Positions 1-6,075 are shown, counted from the first letter of the stretch. The stretch: 7,454 nt of DNA from Gammaproteobacteria bacterium (GCA_030638455.1 DAOWEP010000075.1:1-7454); one strand, 5' to 3'. Notes: generated by a model not told the origin, from the letters alone. Program-made: numbers and translations.

Positions 1-1
1 C

Positions 2-856
2 AGTTTGGCAGTCCAGGCCCACGATCTATCTGGCATAGCAAATAAAATAGAACAGCGAATGAAAAGCCAGGAAGGGAATACGGATGATGTCACAACCACC
101 ATTGGCAAACTGGAACATACTGTTGGTATCGCTGCCAAGGTTGCAGACAGCACCTCCGAGATGGCGGCAAAATCAGAGTCAGAAGGAACAAGTGGCAAAG
201 TAACCATGACGGAGGCCATTACCAGTGTCATGATGCTCTCCGATTATGTAAATGAAACCGGGGATATTATCAAGGGACTGGGAGAAGACAGTAAGGCCAT
301 TGGCGGCATTATCGAGGTGATCACCGGGGTTGCAGAACAAACCAACCTGTTGGCATTAAATGCGGCAATTGAAGCGGCACGTGCCGGTGAGCAAGGTAGG
401 GGCTTTGCCGTTGTGGCTGATGAGGTACGCTCATTGGCCAGCAAGACACAGGAATCGACCCATAAAATAAAGGCAATTATTAACAAATTGATGGCGCATG
501 TAAATGAGGCCAGTTCCATGGTTGAAAAAACAATAAGCCAGGCTGAAATATCCGATGAAAAAATGGAGGGGGTAACCATCTCATATTCAGAAATTGTCGG
601 TTACATGACTGAAATCAATGTTTATGCCACAAATCTTTCCCAGACGGTAGGAGAAGAGGCGAATTCCGCTGCCCAGGCGGTCGATGAATTAAATCAGATA
701 CAGGAAGCATCCAATCTGACCATTGAGCAAAGCAGGCAATTGACCCACGCCAGTATGGAATTGGGCAAGCTGGGTGAACAACTGGATATACTGGTTAGCG
801 GTAGCAAAACATCAGATGCCTCTGATGCAGATGAGGATTCTATAGAACTGTTCTAG
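2..856 (+). CDS. Methyl-accepting chemotaxis protein, C-terminal part (5' truncated by window)
   Basis: This is the cytoplasmic signalling half of a chemoreceptor, which would control the CheA kinase through CheW. The reading frame is open to the left window edge, so the sensor and membrane segments lie outside; a TTG at position 5 is not a credible start. Counting from that TTG, the diagnostic hairpin tip lies at about residues 103-151, with the hallmark stretches EQTNLLALNAAIEAARAGEQ and GRGFAVVADEVRSLA. Long heptad-type helices on both sides form the antiparallel coiled coil. The protein ends in a short acidic tail, DEDSIELF, with no NWETF-type pentapeptide for CheR tethering. No chemotaxis partner gene is visible here; the next gene starts more than 300 bases away beyond a repeat element, so this gene is probably a separate transcription unit. 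The family call is secure, but the ligand cannot be inferred. Confidence 0.95.
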   Translation, partial: SLAVQAHDLSGIANKIEQRMKSQEGNTDDVTTTIGKLEHTVGIAAKVADSTSEMAAKSESEGTSGKVTMTEAITSVMMLSDYVNETGDIIKGLGEDSKAIGGIIEVITGVAEQTNLLALNAAIEAARAGEQGRGFAVVADEVRSLASKTQESTHKIKAIINKLMAHVNEASSMVEKTISQAEISDEKMEGVTISYSEIVGYMTEINVYATNLSQTVGEEANSAAQAVDELNQIQEASNLTIEQSRQLTHASMELGKLGEQLDILVSGSKTSDASDADEDSIELF

Positions 857-890
857 CTAGTGCCTGTCACTACTGTCCCACAAATGCGTC

Positions 891-910
891 ATTCCGGCGG
901 ATGCCGGAAT
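891..910. repeat. Perfect palindromic hairpin inside MITE copy 1
   Basis: The arms ATTCCGGC and GCCGGAAT are perfectly complementary and separated by a 4-base loop. The same hairpin occurs inverted at 6136-6155. This arrangement is typical of REP/BIME-type units in proteobacteria. Confidence 0.9.
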
Positions 911-950
911 CTAGGTGCTTTGGCATACAATCTAATCAACTACTTACTGG

Positions 951-970
951 ATACCGGCCTTCGCCGGTAT
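951..970. repeat. Second perfect palindromic hairpin inside MITE copy 1
   Basis: The arms ATACCGGC and GCCGGTAT are perfectly complementary with loop CTTC. The counterpart is at 6076-6095. Together with the 891-910 hairpin it gives the paired-palindrome layout of a BIME-like element. Confidence 0.9.
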
Positions 971-1013
971 GACGCTACCCCTATTTTTAAATTTCATGTC
1001 CATAAACAACCAG

Positions 1014-1050
1014 GGAAATGGCCGGATGAGTAGACACTCATTGACCATAC
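1014..1050 (+). pseudogene. Relic of the 3' end of a glcG-like gene plus downstream sequence
   Basis: About 34 of 37 positions match 4017-4052, which is the last few codons, stop codon and immediate downstream sequence of the intact GlcG-like gene. The shared core reads GGAAATGG(C)CGGATGA(A/G)TAGACACT, followed by (T/C)ATTGACCATAC. Relative to the intact gene there is one inserted base, which puts the old GAA-TAG end out of frame, and two substitutions. Nothing upstream of 1014 matches the gene; the MITE copy ends about 8 bases earlier. It is therefore a scar rather than a gene. Its position just upstream of an intact thioredoxin gene mirrors the intact glcG followed by a thioredoxin relic at 4081. 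Confidence 0.75.
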
Positions 1051-1058
1051 TCTATAAT
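1031..1058 (+). promoter_or_regulatory. Candidate sigma-70 promoter for the thioredoxin-TPR gene
   Basis: A TAGACA box (1031-1036) lies 16 bases before a perfect TATAAT (1053-1058), about 120 bases upstream of the start codon. An alternative is TTGACA (1061-1066) with a weak TGGAAT at 1083. The TAGACA half lies in the sequence duplicated at 4034, where the -10 is not conserved. Assignment is by eye only. Confidence 0.4.
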
Positions 1059-1178
1059 AATTGACAGCCATATCACGTCCAATGGAATCTAGCTGCTTCC
1101 ATGCACACGCAACATAAAGCCATCCATGGCTAAAAAAAACCATTGAACTTTTTGTTTTGAAGCCCAGAAAGTACACCT

Positions 1179-2051
1179 ATGATCGATACCATTGAATCAC
1201 CCTATATCCATGCCGCCAGTGATGACAACTTTCCGTCGCTAGTGCTGGAAAATTCCAAAACTGGTCCGGTGCTGGTTAACTTCTGGGAGAAGAAAGGCGG
1301 GCCCTGTTTGCGGCAATACCCGATACTGGATGCCCTTGTCACCAAATATCAGGGAAAATTTTTACTGGTTAATGTCGATACGGCAAAAGAAATTAAAACC
1401 GCCCGGGAATACGGCATCACCAGCGTACCCACATTAAAACTCTTTCGGCATGAAACGATACAGGCGTCCCTTCACGGCTATCAGTCAGAAGCCGACCTCA
1501 TTCAAATGCTGGATCAATATGTCTCCAGAGACTCTGACCAGGTACTCGCATCTGCCATCCAGGAATACACGATCGGCAATCATATTGAAGCATATGAAAT
1601 GATTACCGGCGAAATCATTAATGACCCTGACAACCCGCGATTACCCGTGGCGCTATGTAAATTATTAAAACATGAGCAGCGTTACAGTGAAGCCGTAAAC
1701 ATATTAAATTCAGTACCGCCTGATATCAGCCAAAACCCCGACATTATTTTATTGCAGGATCAACTCAGCTTTCTTGTGGTTGCCGATCAAATCAATGATA
1801 TTGATGCATTGATGGAGCACGAAAATGAACTCCCCAATGACCTGAAAACAAAAATACAATTGTGCGCGTATTATGTTGCCAATAACCAGTTTAGAGAGGC
1901 GCTGCAGACACTCGCCAGGGTCATAGAAATCGACCCACAGTATCAGGATAATGCTGCCCGCACGGCAATGTTAAGAATATTTAACATACTGGGAGAAGGT
2001 CACGAACTGATTGCTGAATTTCGTCCGTTGCTCAATCGATATAAACATTAG
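1179..2051 (+). CDS. Thioredoxin-TPR protein of the CnoX/YbbN family, lacking the nucleophilic cysteine
   Basis: Residues about 10-115 form a thioredoxin fold and residues about 120-290 a TPR-like helical domain. This is the architecture and approximate length (290 aa) of E. coli YbbN/CnoX, a chaperone-holdase that protects proteins from oxidation and hands them to GroEL or DnaK. The active-site region reads NFWEKKGGPC at residues 34-43. Where thioredoxin has W-C-G-P-C this protein has K-G-G-P-C, so the attacking cysteine is replaced by Gly40 and only Cys43 remains. The cis-proline loop SVPT (82-85) is kept. Ordinary dithiol oxidoreductase activity is therefore unlikely; a chaperone or single-cysteine role is more likely. 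There is no signal peptide, so it should be cytoplasmic. An in-frame TGA at 1158 limits upstream extension and ATG 1179 is the first start, though its ribosome site is weak (AGAAAG). Sulfide:quinone oxidoreductase follows after about 110 bases. The last 50 or so coding bases are duplicated at 4081-4132. Confidence 0.88.
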   Translation: MIDTIESPYIHAASDDNFPSLVLENSKTGPVLVNFWEKKGGPCLRQYPILDALVTKYQGKFLLVNVDTAKEIKTAREYGITSVPTLKLFRHETIQASLHGYQSEADLIQMLDQYVSRDSDQVLASAIQEYTIGNHIEAYEMITGEIINDPDNPRLPVALCKLLKHEQRYSEAVNILNSVPPDISQNPDIILLQDQLSFLVVADQINDIDALMEHENELPNDLKTKIQLCAYYVANNQFREALQTLARVIEIDPQYQDNAARTAMLRIFNILGEGHELIAEFRPLLNRYKH

Positions 2052-2164
2052 GAAATTTGCGTAAAACACCCTTTAAAATCTGGCTTACTATTGATCTATG
2101 TCCTTTACAGATTAACTTAATAGTCTTATGGTGAAATTTGTTCACTTCATGGGAGCATTCCGAG

Positions 2165-3442
2165 ATGGCACATATCGTCATATTAGGTGCGGGGCTTGGT
2201 GGACTGCCCGCTGCTTTTGAATTCAGGAAAATACTGGGAAGACAACATGAGATCACGGTTGTCAACGCCAATGATTACTTTCAGTTTGTCCCATCAAATC
2301 CATGGCTCGCAGTTGGGTGGCGTACACGCGATACCATCACAATTCCATTAAGATCCATTCTCGAACGGCGCAACATCAATCTCATCACTAACTGGGTTGA
2401 AAAGATTGATGCCGAAGACAACAAACTACAACTTAAAGATGGTGAGGAAGTAAATTATGACTATCTGATCATTACCACCGGCCCACGCCTTGCCTTTGAA
2501 GAAGTGGAAGGTTCTGGCCCCGTCAACGGATTCACACAATCTATTTGTACTGTAGACCATGCTGAAAAATCCTATGAAGACTTTAAACGCCTGATTGAAA
2601 ACCCTGGCCCTGTGGTGGTGGGTGCCGTTCAGTTTGCCAGTTGCTTCGGCCCCGCGTATGAATATGCAGCCATACTGGATACAGTACTTCGCCGTAAAAA
2701 GGTACGTGACAGGGTACCCATGACCTTTGTTACCAGTGAACCCTATGTCGGTCACCTTGGCCTGGGTGGTGTTGGTGATTCAAGAGGCATGCTGGAGCAT
2801 GAATTACGCAATCGCCATATCAATGCGATTACTAACGCTAAAGTCACAAAAGTGGAACAAGGCAAAATGTTCGTCGACCAGCTCAATGACAAAGGCGAGG
2901 TCGAAAAACAACATGAACTGCCTTTCAATCATTCCATGATGCTACCTGCCTTCAAGGGGGTTGAAGCAGTCGCGGCCGTTGATGGGCTGTGTAACCCGCG
3001 CGGCTTTGTGCTCGTCGATGAATACCAGCGCAGCACTAAATACAAGAATATCTTCTCTGCCGGCGTCTGTATTGCCATTCCCCCGGTGGAAGTCACACCC
3101 GTACCCACCGGTGCACCAAAAACCGGCTACATGATTGAATCCATGGTGACTGCGATCGTCAAAAATATCAAAGCTGAAATAACGGGTTATCCGGTTGCCT
3201 CTAAAGCAACGTGGAATGCCTTCTGTCTTGCTGATCTGGGTGATACAGGTGCCGCCTTCATTGCACTACCGCAAATACCGCCACGTAATGTGACCTGGTT
3301 TAAAAAAGGTAAATGGGTACACTGGGCCAAGATTCTGTTTGAAAAGTACTTCCTCTACAAAATGCGTAGAGGGGTTTCCGAACCGGTGTTTGAAAAATGG
3401 GTATTGAAGATGATGGGCATCGCGAGAATAAAACACCCATAG
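2165..3442 (+). CDS. sqr: Sulfide:quinone oxidoreductase (type I-like)
   Basis: This flavoprotein at the cytoplasmic membrane oxidises sulfide to sulfane sulfur and reduces quinone. The 425-aa protein starts with MAHIVILGAGLGG, the FAD-binding beta-alpha-beta motif. It also shows NDYFQFVPSNPW, YDYLIITTGPRLAFE, TSEPYVGHLG and PPVEVTPVPTGAPKTGYMIE. From memory it aligns closely with the Acidithiobacillus ferrooxidans enzyme. All three catalytic cysteines are placed as expected: Cys128 (SICTVDHAE), Cys160 (ASCFGPAYEY) and Cys354 (FCLADLGD, equivalent to Cys356). A C-terminal amphipathic, basic-aromatic region (WVHWAKILFEKYFLYKMRR) fits peripheral membrane attachment. ATG 2165 is preferred over the upstream in-frame TTG at 2138, because GGGAG sits 9 bases before it and the MAH-VILGAG start matches the family. 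The preceding 113-base gap holds weak promoter-like boxes (TTGATC at 2091, TAACTT at 2113), so transcription from its own promoter is possible. A GlcG-like gene follows beyond a strong hairpin. Confidence 0.95.
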   Translation: MAHIVILGAGLGGLPAAFEFRKILGRQHEITVVNANDYFQFVPSNPWLAVGWRTRDTITIPLRSILERRNINLITNWVEKIDAEDNKLQLKDGEEVNYDYLIITTGPRLAFEEVEGSGPVNGFTQSICTVDHAEKSYEDFKRLIENPGPVVVGAVQFASCFGPAYEYAAILDTVLRRKKVRDRVPMTFVTSEPYVGHLGLGGVGDSRGMLEHELRNRHINAITNAKVTKVEQGKMFVDQLNDKGEVEKQHELPFNHSMMLPAFKGVEAVAAVDGLCNPRGFVLVDEYQRSTKYKNIFSAGVCIAIPPVEVTPVPTGAPKTGYMIESMVTAIVKNIKAEITGYPVASKATWNAFCLADLGDTGAAFIALPQIPPRNVTWFKKGKWVHWAKILFEKYFLYKMRRGVSEPVFEKWVLKMMGIARIKHP

Positions 3443-3451
3443 TATAAACGG

Positions 3452-3478
3452 ATTAATGGAGTCAGAGACCCCATTAAT
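3452..3478 (+). terminator. Strong intercistronic hairpin between sqr and the GlcG-like gene
   Basis: The arms ATTAATGGAGTC and GACCCCATTAAT pair over 12 positions with a single A-C mismatch and a 3-base loop (AGA). Only a short T stretch (TTT) follows, so it is a poor intrinsic terminator. It could instead protect the sqr transcript's 3' end or set unequal expression of sqr and the next gene. The structure is seen in the sequence; the role is inferred. Confidence 0.5.
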
Positions 3479-3506
3479 TTCATCATCAACACATACAATA
3501 AGTTTC

Positions 3507-3513
3507 AGGAGGT
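3507..3513 (+). promoter_or_regulatory. Consensus Shine-Dalgarno site of the GlcG-like gene
   Basis: AGGAGGT lies 6 bases before ATG 3520. It is the strongest ribosome site in the window, which suggests the secreted protein is made in quantity. Confidence 0.85.
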
Positions 3514-3519
3514 GCCATT

Positions 3520-4035
3520 ATGAAATCACGTCAATATTCAACAATCAAATTGGTCATAGCGATTGCCTGCACGGCAATAGCACTCACTGGCCCGGCACAG
3601 GGTGATTCATCCCCTACCCTGTCGGTTAAACGCTTAACCATGGAATCTGCCAACGCAGTAGCGCAAGGTGCCATTGCAGAATGCAGAAAACAGGGCGTAC
3701 TGGCAGCGGTAACGGTCGTCGACAAAAACGGCATTGTTCAGGCCACACTTCGCGACACTCTGGCACCGCCGGTAACACTGAAGATTAGCAAGATGAAGGC
3801 CTACACCGCAGCAAACTTCAGTGTAGACACATCCACAATGGACAGACTCGCCAATTCTCCCATCGGACGGATAGACGGGGTAGTCATGTCAGCCGGTGGC
3901 GTTGTCATTCAAATAGGTGGGGTAATTTATGGCGGCATTGGCGTAAGCGGTGCACCATCGGGTGATATTGATGAAAAATGTGCGAAGGCTGGTCTTGCGG
4001 CTGTTGCAGATGATCTGGAAATGGCGGATGAATAG
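3520..4035 (+). CDS. Secreted GlcG/HbpS (DUF336) family protein
   Basis: A 171-aa protein with an N-terminal signal peptide: basic start (MKSR), hydrophobic core at about residues 9-23, and a likely signal peptidase I site after AQG (residue 28). Cys17 lies inside the core in a poor lipobox context, so a lipoprotein is unlikely. The mature part is the compact alpha/beta GlcG/HbpS domain. Recognisable pieces are a first helix around AVAQGAIAECRKQG, a strand VTVVDKNGIVQATLRD, a helix ISKMKAYTAANF, and the glycine-rich GGVVIQIGGVIYGGIGVSGAPSGDIDEKCAKAGL. Members include the haem-binding HbpS of Streptomyces and GlcG of the glycolate locus, but many are uncharacterised, so haem binding is only a possibility. 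It follows sqr by 77 bases with a hairpin between, which suggests a periplasmic accessory role linked to sulfide oxidation. The sequence around its stop codon is duplicated upstream of the thioredoxin gene. Confidence 0.88.
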   Translation: MKSRQYSTIKLVIAIACTAIALTGPAQGDSSPTLSVKRLTMESANAVAQGAIAECRKQGVLAAVTVVDKNGIVQATLRDTLAPPVTLKISKMKAYTAANFSVDTSTMDRLANSPIGRIDGVVMSAGGVVIQIGGVIYGGIGVSGAPSGDIDEKCAKAGLAAVADDLEMADE

Positions 4036-4080
4036 ACACTTATTGACCATACCCCGATCATTTAAACTATAGTGATAAGC

Positions 4081-4138
4081 TCACGAACTGATCGTTGAAT
4101 TTTGCCCACTGCTCAATCGATATAAACACCAGGCAATT
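4081..4138 (+). pseudogene. Relic of the 3' end of a thioredoxin-TPR (CnoX-like) gene
   Basis: About 49 of 58 bases match 2000-2057, the final 16 codons and stop of the intact thioredoxin-TPR gene plus a few bases downstream. Translated in the old frame it gives HELIVEFCPLLNRYKH, against HELIAEFRPLLNRYKH in the intact protein. The stop codon TAG has become CAG, and the frame is closed just upstream by TAG, TGA and TAA, so no functional gene remains. It lies 28 bases after the duplicated segment that follows glcG. The remainder of the 4036-4296 gap shows only a small hairpin (CGATTCC/GGAATCG, 4165-4184) without a T tract, and no other gene. Confidence 0.82.
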
Positions 4139-4296
4139 GGTGTCTCGACTGCTTGTGCTCGTACCGATTCCTTCCCTGGAATCGCAGCTCACTTTAACCC
4201 GGCTTTTTCCGATGGCAATTACCTTAATGAAAGGTTAATCTTTAGTCTTGCGTTGATTCAACAATATCTAACCGTATAGGAAAGGGAAACTATATT

Positions 4297-4617
4297 ATGA
4301 TGATAACCAATATCGAAATTGTTCCCGGCAAGCGAATTACCAAACACATGGGTTTGGTACAGGGCAGTTCGGTGCGAGCCAAGCATGTTGGCCGTGATAT
4401 TATGGCGGGCTTAAAGAACATTTTCGGCGGCGAACTGAAGGGTTATACCGAATTACTGCAGGACTCCCGCGAAGAAGCCGTCAAAAGAATGGTCGCGCAG
4501 GCAGAGGCCGTGGGTGCCAATGCGGTGCTGAACGTGCGCTTCTCAACATCCAGCATTGCAGCCGGTGCCGCTGAATTGTTTGCCTATGGAACCGCAGTAA
4601 CACTGGAGGACATGTAA
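4297..4617 (+). CDS. YbjQ family (DUF74/UPF0145) protein, soluble
   Basis: A 106-aa protein matching the YbjQ/UPF0145 family over its full length of about 105 aa. Typical elements in order are an N-terminal strand and IVPGKRITKHMGLVQGSS, a helix with RDIMAGLKNIFGG, the glycine turn GELKGYTELL (45-54), the helix EEAVKRMVAQAEAVGANAVLNVRF, and the closing strand FAYGTAV (95-101). Family members assemble as small ring-like oligomers and are often labelled putative heavy-metal binding, but no function is firmly established. This copy has no cysteine or histidine cluster, so metal binding is not evident. It has no signal peptide or membrane segment. The purine-rich AGGAAAGGG (4278-4286) precedes the tandem ATG ATG; 4297 is used, but 4300 would differ by one residue. 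The stop overlaps the next gene by one base (TAATG), so the two are translationally coupled. Confidence 0.9.
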   Translation: MMITNIEIVPGKRITKHMGLVQGSSVRAKHVGRDIMAGLKNIFGGELKGYTELLQDSREEAVKRMVAQAEAVGANAVLNVRFSTSSIAAGAAELFAYGTAVTLEDM

Positions 4618-5072
4618 TGATTGATCTAGGTGTTTTTCTGACACTGCTGGCGCTGGGTTACGGCTTTGGGCGTTATGCCGAACTGAAACATTATAAATCC
4701 ATCATCCAGCGTGAAAAGGAACTGAACATACTGCCTGCCATAGCCGCCAGGACCCCCCCGATGATAAGCAAGGCCTGTGATTGCAACCTGGTCACCGGCA
4801 ACGTGGTTATTTCCGTTGATTATTTTAAACGCTTCATATCAGTGCTGCGCAACATCGTCGGTGGCCGAATAACTTCCTATGAGACACTGATCGATCGCGC
4901 CCGCCGTGAAGCCATCCTGCGCATGAAGCAGCAGGCACATGAAATGGGTGCGAAGCAGGTATTCAATATCAAGTTTGAGACCGCCAGTATTTATAAGGGA
5001 AAACGTCAACAGGTCGGCTCCGTTGAGGTACTTGCCTATGGGACCGCTATCATTCCCAGCCAGGGAGGATAG
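4617..5072 (+). CDS. Membrane-anchored YbjQ family (DUF74) protein
   Basis: A 151-aa protein made of one short N-terminal membrane segment (about residues 3-19), a basic linker (RYAELKHYKSIIQREKEL) and a C-terminal YbjQ domain (about 57-147). The domain keeps the family pattern: VVISVDYFKRFISVLRNIVGGRITSYE, RREAILRMKQQAHEMGAKQVFNIKF and VLAYGTAI. The positive charges after the helix predict the YbjQ domain in the cytoplasm. A Cys-Asp-Cys pair (residues 54 and 56) precedes the domain and could bind metal or form a disulfide; this is speculative. Its ATG overlaps the stop of the soluble YbjQ gene, and its last codons hold the ribosome site of the M48 peptidase gene. It is thus the middle gene of a tight three-gene operon and is a divergent paralogue of its neighbour, perhaps forming mixed oligomers that tether it to the membrane. 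Confidence 0.85.
   Translation: MIDLGVFLTLLALGYGFGRYAELKHYKSIIQREKELNILPAIAARTPPMISKACDCNLVTGNVVISVDYFKRFISVLRNIVGGRITSYETLIDRARREAILRMKQQAHEMGAKQVFNIKFETASIYKGKRQQVGSVEVLAYGTAIIPSQGG
5062..5069 (+). promoter_or_regulatory. Shine-Dalgarno site that decides the M48 peptidase start (CTG)
   Basis: AGGGAGGA lies in the last codons of the membrane-anchored YbjQ gene, 7 bases before CTG 5077. No ATG, GTG or TTG lies within normal reach in the peptidase frame; the next in-frame ATG (5167) is inside the membrane helix. The placement argues for initiation at CTG. Confidence 0.65.
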
Positions 5073-5076
5073 CAAG

Positions 5077-5937
5077 CTGGAGTATTCCAACCCGGAAATC
5101 CCCGAGGGCATCAACACCAGCAAGACCCACCCGCTCAAGGAATTTCTGTGGCTGACCGGCGGCGTAATGGCCGCCATCTTTGCACTCGTACTGATACTGA
5201 TACTGTTCGCGGACGTAATCACCTCCTACATTCCTTTTAGCGTTGAACAGAACATCACCTTTTCAGGAGTCGAGGCCAGTACCGAAGAAGGCCCGCTACC
5301 TGAGTATTTGCAGTCACTGGCGGACCGCATCGTCCGGGCAGAAGATCTGCCGGAAGACATGAAGATCACCATCCACTATCTGGATGATGAAACTGTGAAT
5401 GCCTTTGCCACCCTGGGCGGGCACATATTTTTCTTTCGCGGTCTGCTGGAAAAACTACCCAATGAAAATGCACTGGCCATGTTGATGGCACATGAGATTG
5501 CCCATATCAAACATCGTCACCCCATCAGGAGTCTTGGTCGTGGTGTGATCGTTGGGCTTGCGCTGTCCGTTATCAGCACTGCCGCCGGCGATGCCATTAT
5601 TGAAAGCTTCCTCGGTAAAACAGGCTATCTCACCATCCTGAAATACAACCGCGATATGGAATCACAGGCAGACGAAACGGCCATCCAGGCACTGAATTCT
5701 ATTTATGGTCACCTGGGCGGTGCCGACGAACTGTTTAAAATCCTGAAAGAAGAGGCCGGCAGACTAGAACCACCAGTGTTTTTCAGTACCCACCCGTTAA
5801 CTGAAAACCGACTCTATGAAATAAAGATTCATACAGAAAAACATCCTGCACATGATGTCACAGACATTACGCCCCTGCCGCAAGAATTCGAGAAGTGGGT
5901 TGAGGAGAAAGAAGAAGAAAAAACAATCTCTCTATAA
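5077..5937 (+). CDS. Membrane-bound M48 family zinc metallopeptidase
   Basis: A 286-aa protein if translation starts at CTG 5077. An N-terminal EYSNPEIPEGINTSKTHPLKEF segment is followed by one membrane helix (about residues 23-46) and an M48 catalytic domain. The zinc motif HEIAH is at residues 139-143 (AMLMAHEIAHIKHRH). The third ligand is Glu195 in NRDMESQADETA, and STHPLTENR near the C-terminus is the usual M48 substrate-cleft element. The protein ends in a highly charged tail (WVEEKEEEK). Charge around the helix suggests the catalytic domain faces the periplasm, as in LoiP/BepA-like envelope proteases, though topology is inferred. The frame is open back to 4939, but that extension overlaps the YbjQ gene and looks unlike the family. 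A good ribosome site 7 bases before CTG supports the short form. It is the last gene of the YbjQ-YbjQ-M48 operon. A decayed copy of its C-terminal coding sequence lies at 7265-7389. Confidence 0.92.
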   Translation: MEYSNPEIPEGINTSKTHPLKEFLWLTGGVMAAIFALVLILILFADVITSYIPFSVEQNITFSGVEASTEEGPLPEYLQSLADRIVRAEDLPEDMKITIHYLDDETVNAFATLGGHIFFFRGLLEKLPNENALAMLMAHEIAHIKHRHPIRSLGRGVIVGLALSVISTAAGDAIIESFLGKTGYLTILKYNRDMESQADETAIQALNSIYGHLGGADELFKILKEEAGRLEPPVFFSTHPLTENRLYEIKIHTEKHPAHDVTDITPLPQEFEKWVEEKEEEKTISL

Positions 5938-6075
5938 AAACAAAAGTAAGAAAAAGGCTCTGGCCCACTGCTGTCCCACATAAAGATCATAAAAGAGTGC
6001 TTAAAGCTATTATTATAGCAATTACAGGGCACCAAGCTTTTCATGGATATGAAATTTAAAAAGAGGAATAGCGTC

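Larger units (their letters stand above)
867..1006 (+). repeat. MITE/REP-like palindromic element, copy 1 (truncated)
   Basis: This 140-base stretch matches the reverse complement of 6040-6179 along its whole length. The match includes a 44-base identical block at the left end and a 27-base identical block around the second palindrome. It carries two perfect hairpins, ATTCCGGC-GGAT-GCCGGAAT (891-910) and ATACCGGC-CTTC-GCCGGTAT (951-970), separated by a poorly conserved spacer. The left end (867-884) corresponds to the terminal inverted repeat of copy 2. The roughly 75 bases forming the other end of copy 2 are absent here, and the homology stops just before the glcG relic. No ORF is encoded, so any movement would need a transposase in trans. 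The hairpins may also end or stabilise the upstream chemoreceptor transcript. Confidence 0.85.

Noticed and set aside
891..970. Paired palindromes as a minimal CRISPR array
   Set aside because: The two hairpins differ in sequence, there is no regular direct-repeat/spacer series and no cas gene; they belong to a REP/MITE-like element.
994..1176. 60-aa minus-strand reading frame across the trx upstream region
   Set aside because: It runs through the MITE edge, the glcG relic and the promoter region, has no ribosome site evidence and no recognisable family.
2138..2164. TTG start for SQR adding nine residues
   Set aside because: The family begins MAH-VILGAG, and the ribosome site GGGAG is placed for ATG 2165.
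2426..2755. Minus-strand reading frame of 109 aa inside sqr
   Set aside because: It is a shadow of the strongly supported SQR coding sequence on the other strand; the same holds for other antisense frames at 244-579, 2032-2271, 3531-3734, 4839-5222, 5829-6077 and 6936-7133.
4165..4184. Hairpin CGATTCC/GGAATCG as a terminator downstream of glcG
   Set aside because: No T tract follows and the stem is short; no function can be supported.
4082..4279. Open frame running from the trx relic through to a TAG near 4279
   Set aside because: It has no ATG or ribosome site, and the part after the relic shows no family features; most likely chance read-through after the relic lost its stop codon.
4939..5076. 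Upstream extension of the M48 peptidase frame to an ATG at 4939
   Set aside because: It overlaps the YbjQ gene by more than 130 bases, has basic low-quality composition unlike the family N-terminus, and a good ribosome site points to 5077.
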